In this document: positions 36,664 to 43,881 of the stretch, piece after piece | Position numbering within the stretch: position 1 is the first letter of the stretch | How the letters are laid out: the number at the start of each line of letters is the position of its first letter | NCBI GenBank assembly: GCA_020438105.1 | Contig: JAGQVE010000016.1 | Coordinates: 17,910 to 81,909, forward strand | Direction of reading: 5' to 3' | Length of the DNA: 64,000 bases | DNA from: Bacteroidales bacterium | GTDB lineage: Bacteria; Bacteroidota; Bacteroidia; Bacteroidales; JAADJA01 | Notes under the pieces: generated by a model | Told to the model about the DNA's origin: nothing | Databases searched by the model: none | Seen by the model: the letters and a program-made list of their open reading frames with translations, nothing else | Translations under genes and position numbers: made by a program

Positions 36664-37212
36664 TTATCTGTTAATCGGTGCTCCGTCGTTTTCCACTTTT
36701 TTCTCAGGCATAGAAGTCGCAGAAGCTGCTTCTACCTTTCCTTTGATCTTCAGATTGATCGGAGACTGTTTAGCATTTGAATACACGTAGATGGTTTTGT
36801 TTATTATTCCTACCTTTTTGGTGTTATACTTGACGACTATCTCAGCAGAATCACCAGGTAATACAGGCTGCCGTGGCCATGCTGGAATTGTGCAACCTCA
36901 GCTCGACCGGACATTGGAAAGAATTAAAGGCTCTTTCCCTGTATTGGTAAATTTAAATGTACAACTCCCATCTGAATCTGAGGTGATGGTTCCATAATCA
37001 TGAACCAACTTATCAAATTCAATATCAGGTGCATTCGGATTATCCGCCTGCGGATTGGTTTGCTCTGCCCGCTGCTGTTCCATTTTCTCCTTGGCTATTT
37101 TGTTTTGCTCAACCGCACTCTTAGGAGCATCCGATTTTGCATTTTCCACCTGGGCACTGACGGAAAATGCAACAAAACAAAGCAGGAGAAGTGTTGAAAT
37201 TGTTTTGTTCAT
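36664..37212 (-). CDS. DUF1573 protein with in-frame UGA (putative selenoprotein)
   Basis: A 182-residue exported protein if UGA is read through. It has signal peptide MNKTISTLLLLCFVAFSVSAQ, a charged linker rich in Q and N (25-65), and a DUF1573 immunoglobulin-like domain (about 66-165: EFDKLVHDYGTI, CTFKFTNTGKEPLILSNV, then PVLPGDSAEIVVKYNTKKVGIINKTIYVYSN). Codon 105 is TGA (36900-36898) and the reading continues in the same frame for 77 more codons to TAA (36666-36664). The TGA falls on the family's conserved first Cys of the CGC-type motif, giving SSUGCTIPAW. No frameshift is needed. A normal gene caller would stop at 104 residues. The best reading is selenocysteine; a nonsense mutation or sequencing error is the alternative. 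The mRNA after the UGA can form a hairpin (36866-36897). Confidence 0.8.
36866..36897 (-). promoter_or_regulatory. Candidate bacterial SECIS hairpin (DUF1573 gene)
   Basis: Directly after the UGA, GGUUGC pairs with GCAGCC (one G-U pair; the A of UGA can extend it to a following U). An inner CCA/UGG stem carries a GCA apical loop that begins with G. The loop is about 15 bases after the UGA, at the short edge for bacterial SECIS elements. The coding sequence constrains it, so folding alone is not proof. Confidence 0.45.
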
Positions 37213-37246
37213 TTTTTTTGAATAGGTTATTTTTTCAATGAATGCT

Positions 37247-37254
37247 CAAATGTA
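37247..37254 (-). promoter_or_regulatory. Putative -7 box of the DUF1573 gene
   Basis: TACATTTG on the minus strand fits TAnnTTTG, about 34 bases before the ATG at 37212. No clear TTG at the expected -33 position, so only the -7 element is called. Confidence 0.35.
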
Positions 37255-37369
37255 TTCATTAATTAAATAGAATTAGCTCCTTTAACATAAATTTACGATT
37301 GTAAATGAAATGTAAATCATACTTTTCCGCGGCAATATTAAGGTTACTAAAAATACGGTAATCATCGTA

Positions 37370-37400
37370 TTGAAACACCAATTCCCTGCCCGTAGCTTTG
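37370..37400 (+). promoter_or_regulatory. Putative promoter of the outer-membrane protein gene
   Basis: TTG (37370-37372), a 20-base spacer and TAGCTTTG (37393-37400) fully match the Bacteroidota consensus, 23 bases before the ATG at 37424. Confidence 0.6.
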
Positions 37401-37423
37401 CATGAACTTAAAAACAACTCATC

Positions 37424-38224
37424 ATGAAAAGCTTTTTTTACCTGCTTGTAATTTTTATTACTGCTACACTTATCGGTAATTCTCAAACACTTGACGATTT
37501 TGAATTTATGGGTGAATACTACGCCGACGAACTCTATTTAGGTTTTGCGGTTTCGAGCAGCCATGTTACCAACAACGAGGCCCCTTACCCTGAGCATCAT
37601 AAGCTTGATGGAATTTCAGGGGAATTGACCATGCGCTACATGCGTGCTGAAAAAGGAGAGATTAGCTGGCGATGGCAACATAAGCTTATCGGGGATATGA
37701 CCATTTTTATGACTGAAGTGGCCAAAGGCAATACCCATCTTGTGGAGCGTGGCGAAAATACAGGTTTCAGTTGCGGATTACTGGGCTGGTGGAACTGGAC
37801 CATGAATGTTCATGAACCTAAAAAGTACATGATCTCCGTGGGTGCCAATTTCCATGATTATTTCCTCGGATCCACCTACCAGGTTGATTCTCTTCCCGCA
37901 TCAAGCGATCGGGTAAGCCTGGAGCCGCAGGGTTATTATTTTGCCATAGGTCCTACAATTTATGGTCAATATGTTTTAAACAAATATGTGGTGCTGGAGG
38001 CGGGGGTATCCTATTCAATACCATTTTGGCGGGCCGTTTCACTGGATTATGCCATCGTGGATAACGATTATCCGAATCCCCATTTCGGTCAAATTAATAT
38101 TGAAGCCATTTCAAAATGGGGCCTGTATGCCGGTATTAATTATAACTGGCTGATCAATCGCGGAGATTTACCAAACAATGTAAAACGCCTGGATTTAACC
38201 TTTGGATTTCGTTTCAGGGTTTGA
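37424..38224 (+). CDS. Predicted outer-membrane beta-barrel protein of unknown function
   Basis: A 266-residue exported protein with signal peptide MKSFFYLLVIFITATLIGNSQ. The mature part alternates polar and hydrophobic residues in short strands rich in Tyr, Trp and Gly (YYFAIGPTIYGQYVL, KWGLYAGINYNWLI) and ends with RLDLTFGFRFRV, whose closing aromatic/hydrophobic pattern fits an outer-membrane barrel beta-signal. No family is recognised. Its 3' end overlaps the convergent queG gene by 30 bases. Confidence 0.65.
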   Translation: MKSFFYLLVIFITATLIGNSQTLDDFEFMGEYYADELYLGFAVSSSHVTNNEAPYPEHHKLDGISGELTMRYMRAEKGEISWRWQHKLIGDMTIFMTEVAKGNTHLVERGENTGFSCGLLGWWNWTMNVHEPKKYMISVGANFHDYFLGSTYQVDSLPASSDRVSLEPQGYYFAIGPTIYGQYVLNKYVVLEAGVSYSIPFWRAVSLDYAIVDNDYPNPHFGQINIEAISKWGLYAGINYNWLINRGDLPNNVKRLDLTFGFRFRV

Positions 38225-39157
38225 TGACTGATCATGCTCCGAAATGAAATGAATATTCCGCTTTAATCCTGAATACCGTGTTCTGTTTACAGCCGAATTT
38301 TTGAAAAGTGTTTTAAACTGGAGCTTTGTAAAATTGTTCCAATCTTCTTTTCGCAACGATTGCAACAAATCAACCGGGTTAAAGGCGGGTTCATTGTGTG
38401 GTTCCGACAGGCGATTCCAGGGGCATACATCCTGGCAGATATCACATCCGAAAATCCAATCTTTGAATTTAGCAGGATCATCTTCGGGTAATGTTTCACC
38501 CCGGTATTCAATGGTTTGATAGGAGATACATTTGTTTGAATCCAACCCGTACAGATCGAGCGCATTGGTTGGGCAGGAATCAATACAGCGGGTGCAGCCT
38601 CCGCAATGATTGGGGACAAATTGTTCATTGTACTCAAGTTCAAGATCGGTGATGATCTCACTGATAAAAAAGAATGATCCTTGCTCTTTGGTGATCAAGC
38701 AGGTATTTTTCCCGATCCAGCCCAAACCGGCCCTGGCGGCCCAGCTTCTTTCCAGCAACGGTGCAGAATCCACAAAGGCCCGTGCTGAAAAATCACCTGC
38801 TTTGGATTTGATATTGTCGATCAGAATTTTCAATTTATCCTTGATCACAAAATGGTAATCTTTCCCGTAGGCGTATTTGGAAATTTTGTAGTTGTCTTCA
38901 GCCGTTATTTCCTTTCCCGGGAAATAGTTATAAAGTAAAACGATAACCGATTTGGCCCCTTCCATGAGTTTGGTCGGGTCGGTTCTTTTTCCAAAATGGT
39001 TTTCCATCCAATTCATGGTGCCATGCCGACCTTCCTCCAGCCATTTTTTTAGTCGTACTCGCTCCTCATGTAGCTCTTCGGCGCGCGCAATTCCGCACTT
39101 GTAAAAGCCCAGTTCCAGTGCCGTTTTTTGGATGTATCCTGTGATTTCCGCTTTCAT
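38195..39157 (-). CDS. queG: Epoxyqueuosine reductase
   Basis: Cobalamin- and iron-sulfur-dependent enzyme that reduces epoxyqueuosine to queuosine in the wobble position of tRNAs. The 320-residue protein has the QueG N-terminal region (ELGFYKCGIARAEEL), GFGWIGKNTCLI-like AGLGWIGKNTCLI, SFFFISEIIT, and two 4Fe-4S motifs: CGGCTRCIDSCPTNAL (about 185-200) and CDICQDVCPWN (about 238-248). The ATG overlaps the preceding gene's TGA (ATGA), so it is translationally coupled to the TMTC-like gene. Its 3' end overlaps a convergent gene by 30 bases. Confidence 0.95.
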   Translation of the reverse strand: MKAEITGYIQKTALELGFYKCGIARAEELHEERVRLKKWLEEGRHGTMNWMENHFGKRTDPTKLMEGAKSVIVLLYNYFPGKEITAEDNYKISKYAYGKDYHFVIKDKLKILIDNIKSKAGDFSARAFVDSAPLLERSWAARAGLGWIGKNTCLITKEQGSFFFISEIITDLELEYNEQFVPNHCGGCTRCIDSCPTNALDLYGLDSNKCISYQTIEYRGETLPEDDPAKFKDWIFGCDICQDVCPWNRLSEPHNEPAFNPVDLLQSLRKEDWNNFTKLQFKTLFKNSAVNRTRYSGLKRNIHFISEHDQSSNPETKSKG

Positions 39158-40836
39158 TTACAAAGCGAATTTACAAAATCAAGGGTCTCCAGCTGATTTT
39201 TTCCGGTCAATCCTATTTTTAATGCATTTCTGAAATCGGCGCAGGCATTTTCATTTTGACCTTGCTCAAGATAGATTTTACCCCGGTTATAATAAATTTC
39301 AGGATTTACCGGATTGAGCCGAAGTGCTTTGTTTAGGTGATTCATTGCAAGTTCAAGGTCGCCGGTTTGGCGGTAAGTAAAGCCAAGGCTCAGATGCGCA
39401 TATTCTCCATCAGGATTTAGTTCCAGGGATTTGGTATAAGCCTTAATTGATGCGTCGTAGTTTCCCCTCAGAAGCTGAACATGCCCAAATTGGTCATAGG
39501 TTTTATAATACGCCGGATGTATTTCAATTGAACGGCTGTAATCGTTAATTGCTTTTTCATATTCACCAACCTCAGTGTAAATATTTCCCCGTTGCAACAA
39601 TGCCAGGAATGATTCACCCCTTACTTCAATTACATGGTCCCAAAGTGAAAAACTGCTTTTCCAGACTTTAGCCTGATTGTGTGTTTTTAATCCGAGGAAC
39701 CCCAGCCAAATTGTAAAAACCGTGTAAATTAAAAATTGACCAGCGCTGTTTTTAAGCATTTGACGCATTTTATACATCAGGTATGCAATGATTACAAATA
39801 ATCCAATTGAAGAAACATAGGCATATCGCTCCGACGCAAGTACCGGTTCGCCCGGAGGGATTAAAAAGAAAAGAATGGCTTCCAGAAAAAAGAGGGCACC
39901 GAAGATCAGTATTCGCGATTTCAGTTTTAGCAAGAGGATTATTGCTGTTACGTAAACCAAAAAATGGATCAAACATTCAACAATTATAGCAGTAGATATT
40001 GATAAAGGAAGCGGATTGTAAACAGCCAGCGTATTGGGCCAAATGGTTTTATACAGGTAATACATTAGTCCCTTTGAAGCCAATAGCAAGCGCATCGGGA
40101 TGGATAGGTTTGAATAATTTGCCAGTGATCCAAAATCCCGGTGGAAATAAATATTGCCTAATCCAAATAACAGTGCTAAAATCAGTAGGGGGATTTTTTC
40201 AATTATAACTTTTCTGCCGAACAGTTTCCGGCCATGATAATAGTCAATTAAAATTAGCAACAGCGGTAAAACCACGGCACTCACCTTTGAAATCAATGCC
40301 AGTATGAAAAACAGCATTGTAAGGGCATAATATTTTCTTTTTTCGCTTTGCCGGAAATTAAGGTAAAAGATCAATGCAATTAAAAAGAAAAAGGTGTATA
40401 GTACATCCTTTCGTTCTGTTATCCAGGCTACCGATTCAACATGGATGGGATGCAAGCCAAATAGCAACGCAACAAGCAGGGCACTGATCCGGTTTTTAAA
40501 TAACTTTCTGATGAAAATAAAAACCAGCAGAGTATTTGCAAGGTGGAGGATTAAATTGGTAAGGTGAAAATAGTAGGGATTCAGTCCGTGAAAACTATAG
40601 TCGATGGCCAGAGAAGCCAGTATTAAGGGTTGGTAAAGGCCCTGAAATGGTTGAGTGAACCAAAGCTGAAAATGATGAAAATTAAACGTCCTGATCAACG
40701 GATTTTCAGTAACATAAAGTGGATCGTCCCAATTGGTAAACCCGTTATTTAAAACCGGGCTGTATGCAATAAAAGTCAGGAGTAAAATGATAGTTGCCTG
40801 GTAAACCGGCCCGATATATTGCTTGCCTGTTTTCAT
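39154..40836 (-). CDS. TMTC-like GT-C membrane glycosyltransferase with C-terminal TPRs
   Basis: A 560-residue inner-membrane protein. Residues 12-385 contain about ten transmembrane helices. The first extracytoplasmic loop has NWDDPLYVTENP, a paired-Asp motif typical of GT-C enzymes, and the second has GLHPIHVESVAWITERKDVLY, a hallmark of bacterial and eukaryotic TMTC-type proteins. From about residue 400, four or five tetratricopeptide repeats follow (EKAINDYSRSIEIHPAYYKTY, ASIKAYTKSLELNPDGEYAHL, LAMNHLNKALRLNPVNPEIYYN). TMTC relatives transfer mannose to proteins from a polyprenyl donor; here the sugar and acceptor are unknown. Coupled to queG by a 4-base overlap, which looks incidental in function. 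Confidence 0.82.
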   Translation of the reverse strand: MKTGKQYIGPVYQATIILLLTFIAYSPVLNNGFTNWDDPLYVTENPLIRTFNFHHFQLWFTQPFQGLYQPLILASLAIDYSFHGLNPYYFHLTNLILHLANTLLVFIFIRKLFKNRISALLVALLFGLHPIHVESVAWITERKDVLYTFFFLIALIFYLNFRQSEKRKYYALTMLFFILALISKVSAVVLPLLLILIDYYHGRKLFGRKVIIEKIPLLILALLFGLGNIYFHRDFGSLANYSNLSIPMRLLLASKGLMYYLYKTIWPNTLAVYNPLPLSISTAIIVECLIHFLVYVTAIILLLKLKSRILIFGALFFLEAILFFLIPPGEPVLASERYAYVSSIGLFVIIAYLMYKMRQMLKNSAGQFLIYTVFTIWLGFLGLKTHNQAKVWKSSFSLWDHVIEVRGESFLALLQRGNIYTEVGEYEKAINDYSRSIEIHPAYYKTYDQFGHVQLLRGNYDASIKAYTKSLELNPDGEYAHLSLGFTYRQTGDLELAMNHLNKALRLNPVNPEIYYNRGKIYLEQGQNENACADFRNALKIGLTGKNQLETLDFVNSLCK

Positions 40837-40850
40837 GGGGCAGCACGAAT

Positions 40851-41876
40851 TTAATCAAATAAATTACCGGTATCTCTGGACTTAATCTTCCCCAGATGTT
40901 TATAAGCATTTTCGGTAGCTTCGCGACCACGGGGTGTGCGCATCAGATAGCCTTCCTGGATCAGGAATGGTTCGTATACCTCTTCGATGGTTCCCGGATC
41001 TTCGCCTACCGCAGTGGCAATGGTGGTAATGCCCACAGGGCCTCCTTTAAACTTTTCAATGATGGTTTCAAGTATCTTCAGATCCATTTCGTCCAGCCCG
41101 TTTTTGTCAACATTAAGGGCTGCAAGTCCATGTAAGGAGATATCCATATTGATAATACCATTGCCTTTGATCTGGGCAAAATCCCGGACACGGCGAAGCA
41201 GGAGGTTTGCAATTCGTGGGGTTCCCCGGCTGCGGCGGGCTATTTCGGCGGCAGCATCATCTTTGATCTCCACCCTTAATATTCCTGCCGATCTTTTAAC
41301 GATATGTTCCAGTGTTTCACCATCATAATAACTCAGGCGCGAATTGATCCCGAATCGTGAACGCAAAGGGGCCGTTAGTAAACCGCTTCTGGTTGTTGCT
41401 CCAATAAGTGTAAACGGGTTCAGGGTGATTTGAACACTGCGGGCATTGGGGCCGGTTTCGATCATGATATCAATCTTGTAATCCTCCATGGCCGAGTAAA
41501 GATACTCCTCCACAACCGGACTCAGCCTGTGTATTTCGTCAATGAATAAAACATCATTTTCTTCCAGGTTGGTGAGCAGTCCTGCCAGGTCGCCGGGCTT
41601 GTCAAGCACCGGCCCTGATGAAACTTTGATATTTACTCCAAGCTCATTAGCAATGATGTATGAAAGTGTTGTTTTACCCAATCCGGGAGGCCCATGCAAT
41701 AAAACATGATCCAATGATTCGCCGCGAAGCCTGGCTGCTTCCACAAAAACCTTCAGGTTGGAAACTACTTTTTTTTGTCCGGCAAAGTCTTCAAATCCGG
41801 CCGGGCGGAGCACTTTTTCAATTTCAAGCTCCGACCTGCTCAACGATTTTCCGGATGCATCCAGATTTTCATTCAT
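40851..41876 (-). CDS. ruvB: Holliday junction branch-migration helicase RuvB
   Basis: Hexameric AAA+ motor that works with RuvA to drive branch migration at Holliday junctions. The 341-residue protein has Walker [10 protein letters not shown] (62-70), Walker [11 protein letters not shown], sensor I GATTRSG, the arginine finger region APLRSRFGI, and a C-terminal winged helix ([40 protein letters not shown]). Length matches the family. It lies 14 bases before the TMTC-like gene on the same strand. Divergent from the universal stress protein gene. Confidence 0.97.
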   Translation of the reverse strand: MNENLDASGKSLSRSELEIEKVLRPAGFEDFAGQKKVVSNLKVFVEAARLRGESLDHVLLHGPPGLGKTTLSYIIANELGVNIKVSSGPVLDKPGDLAGLLTNLEENDVLFIDEIHRLSPVVEEYLYSAMEDYKIDIMIETGPNARSVQITLNPFTLIGATTRSGLLTAPLRSRFGINSRLSYYDGETLEHIVKRSAGILRVEIKDDAAAEIARRSRGTPRIANLLLRRVRDFAQIKGNGIINMDISLHGLAALNVDKNGLDEMDLKILETIIEKFKGGPVGITTIATAVGEDPGTIEEVYEPFLIQEGYLMRTPRGREATENAYKHLGKIKSRDTGNLFD

Positions 41877-41956
41877 TGGCTACGCATTCAAATTATATGG
41901 CAAATGTAGCAAATAAAAAATTCGTATCTTTACGCAAGATAATTAATGTCAAACCC

Positions 41957-42805
41957 ATGAAAAACATCCTCGTTGCCATCGATTTTTCCAGGTGTTCAAT
42001 TCATGCCCTTGAATATGCTATTGTACTGGCCAATCGCATTAAGGCTGAAATTACCATGGTTTGGGTAGATAATACCCAAAGTGATGAGTCTGTGTATATC
42101 AGTTCGGTCGAAAACAGCCGGAAGGAAATTACATCCAGTTTTGAGGAGATTATCTCAAAATACGATGAAAGGCTTGAGCATGGCTCCCTGAATTATAAGA
42201 TTCGAAAAGGGAAAGTTCATATTGAGGTTGCCAATCAGGCGAAGTACAGTGATTCGATGCTGGTGGTGGCTGGCACCCACGGTGTTACCGGTTTTGAGGA
42301 GTTTTGGATTGGCTCTAATGCTTACAGAATTGTAACTTATGCTCCATGTCCGGTTATTACTGTTCGAACCGGTTATGAGTTTAAACCCGATATCAATAAA
42401 ATCGTGCTTCCCATCGACAGCACCCTTGAAACTAGGCAAAAAGTTCCGTTTTCAGCTAAAATTGCCGCTTACTTTGGTGCCGAAATTCACATTTTGTCAT
42501 TGTATTCAACCACCATAAAGGCAGTAAGGTACAAGGTTGATAATTATTCCAAGCAGGTTCAAAAATACCTGGAGGAAGAAAACGTTAAACACGTTATGGC
42601 AGAAATGGAAGCTGAAAATATTACGCGTTCAACCATTCAGTATGCAACCGATAATGATGTGGATATTATCGCCATCATGACTGAACAGGAAACCACTACT
42701 GCTAACCTGTTTCTTGGAGCATATGCACAACAAATGGTTAATCACTCACCCATTCCTGTATTAAGCGTTCATGCGCAAGAATTTATTCGAATAGGATCAA
42801 GATAG
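41957..42805 (+). CDS. Tandem universal stress protein (two UspA domains)
   Basis: A 282-residue cytoplasmic protein with two Usp domains. The first (1-143) starts MKNILVAIDFSRCSIHALEYA and ends with the ATP-binding motif GTHGVTGFEEFWIGSNAYRIV. The second (about 150-282) is degenerate in that motif (MTEQETTTANLFLGAYAQQMV), so only the first may bind nucleotide. I chose the ATG at 41957, since the open frame to 41660 runs back through ruvB and carries no Usp sequence. A -7-like TATCTTTA (41925-41932) supports this start. Three bases separate it from the SPOR protein gene. Confidence 0.93.
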   Translation: MKNILVAIDFSRCSIHALEYAIVLANRIKAEITMVWVDNTQSDESVYISSVENSRKEITSSFEEIISKYDERLEHGSLNYKIRKGKVHIEVANQAKYSDSMLVVAGTHGVTGFEEFWIGSNAYRIVTYAPCPVITVRTGYEFKPDINKIVLPIDSTLETRQKVPFSAKIAAYFGAEIHILSLYSTTIKAVRYKVDNYSKQVQKYLEEENVKHVMAEMEAENITRSTIQYATDNDVDIIAIMTEQETTTANLFLGAYAQQMVNHSPIPVLSVHAQEFIRIGSR

Positions 42806-42808
42806 AAG

Positions 42809-43216
42809 ATGAAATTAGGATTAAGTATTTTTTTACTGGTGTTTTCCCTGTGTGCAATGTCGCAGCAGGAAGATAAAGGCAGTGTTAATATCATTGGGGA
42901 CGAACGGATCGACACCCTCATGTCAACATTTATTGAATTGAATGAGGTTTATCCTTCCATTGAAGGTTGGCGGGTTGAGATTTTTTTTGAAGCCGGCAAT
43001 TATTCCAAAAAACTTGCCATGGAGGCCAAGGCTGAATTTGTGGAAAAATATCCAGAAGTGCCCTGTTATGTGACCTTTCAGCAACCATATTACAAGGTTC
43101 GGATTGGTGACCTGCGCACGAAAATGGAGGCCGAAAAATTACTTAAGCGCATCGAAGCTGAGTATCCTAATGCCTTTGTTGTTACTGATCAAATAAACTT
43201 CCCTGAACTCAAATAG
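42809..43216 (+). CDS. Exported SPOR-domain protein
   Basis: A 135-residue protein with signal peptide MKLGLSIFLLVFSLCAMSQ. Residues 52-130 match a SPOR fold: GWRVEIFFEAGNYSKKLAMEAKAEFVEKYP, then YYKVRIGDLRTKMEAEKLLKRI and YPNAFVV. SPOR domains bind glycan strands lacking stem peptides, often at division sites. It is only three bases after the universal stress protein gene. Confidence 0.85.
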   Translation: MKLGLSIFLLVFSLCAMSQQEDKGSVNIIGDERIDTLMSTFIELNEVYPSIEGWRVEIFFEAGNYSKKLAMEAKAEFVEKYPEVPCYVTFQQPYYKVRIGDLRTKMEAEKLLKRIEAEYPNAFVVTDQINFPELK

Positions 43217-43315
43217 TGCAATTCTTGTTTTATTGGTTCATTAAAATTGCTTGTTAAGGTAGTTTTAAGTTATTGTTTACTTTGTGTTAAGTGCAAATGA
43301 AATGCAGATATTCAT

Positions 43316-43323
43316 TATTTTTG
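43316..43323 (+). promoter_or_regulatory. Putative -7 box of the sixA-ppk1-ppx cluster
   Basis: TATTTTTG at 43316-43323 fits TAnnTTTG. It nearly abuts the upstream ATG at 43325, which would then be untranscribed or leaderless, and so favours the ATG at 43343. No good -33 TTG at the right distance. Confidence 0.4.
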
Positions 43324-43342
43324 AATGCAAAACCTATCTAAA

Positions 43343-43861
43343 ATGAAATCTTTATTCATTGTAAGGCATGCCAAGTCAGCATGGGATCACCCCGGACTGG
43401 AAGATTATCAGCGTCCGCTCCTTGAGAAAGGGAAAAAGCGAACAAAATATATTGTAGACTATTTGCTACAGCGTAATACCCGGGTCGACTTGATTTTATC
43501 AAGCCATGCGAAGCGTGCACTTGAAACGGCTAAAATCATTGCCAACGCCTTGAACTATCCTGAAAACAAGATCATCATCTCTAAAAATATTTATCATGGT
43601 AATGCCGATAGCCTGTTTAATCACTTTTATGATTTGTCGGATGATGTGTCGGCACTGATGATGGTTGGCCACAATCCTACTTTTACCTATTTTGCCAATT
43701 ATTTCATGGATAAACCTATTGATAACCTGCCAACATCCGGTGTGGTTTGTATTGAGTTTCAAACCGATTCATGGTCCAATTTTCTGGAAGTTCCAAGGAA
43801 AACAAAATTTGTTATTTCACCCCGAAAGCTAAGAGACGATATTTCAAGAAAAAGAAAATAG
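43343..43861 (+). CDS. SixA-like histidine phosphatase
   Basis: A 172-residue cytoplasmic phosphatase of the histidine (RHG) family. The catalytic motif is VRHAKSAWD (nucleophile His9 from this start), followed by DYQRPLLEKGKKR, LSSHAKRALETAKII and the second catalytic His in MMVGHNPTF. SixA removes phosphate from histidine phosphotransfer domains in E. coli; substrate here is unknown. It lies 20 bases upstream of ppk1. The ATG six codons upstream (43325) is possible but sits right after a -7 box. Confidence 0.88.
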   Translation: MKSLFIVRHAKSAWDHPGLEDYQRPLLEKGKKRTKYIVDYLLQRNTRVDLILSSHAKRALETAKIIANALNYPENKIIISKNIYHGNADSLFNHFYDLSDDVSALMMVGHNPTFTYFANYFMDKPIDNLPTSGVVCIEFQTDSWSNFLEVPRKTKFVISPRKLRDDISRKRK

Positions 43862-43881
43862 GAAGTTGAAAAAATAAGTTC

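Noticed and set aside
36898..37212. DUF1573 gene as a 104-residue complete protein or a frameshifted pseudogene
   Set aside because: The same frame continues past a single TGA with full family similarity and no insertion or deletion. A stop at the conserved Cys is better explained by selenocysteine, though this still needs genome-level support.
41660..41956. N-terminal extension of the universal stress protein
   Set aside because: It runs antisense through ruvB, shows no Usp similarity, and a -7 box and ATG at 41957 give the normal start.
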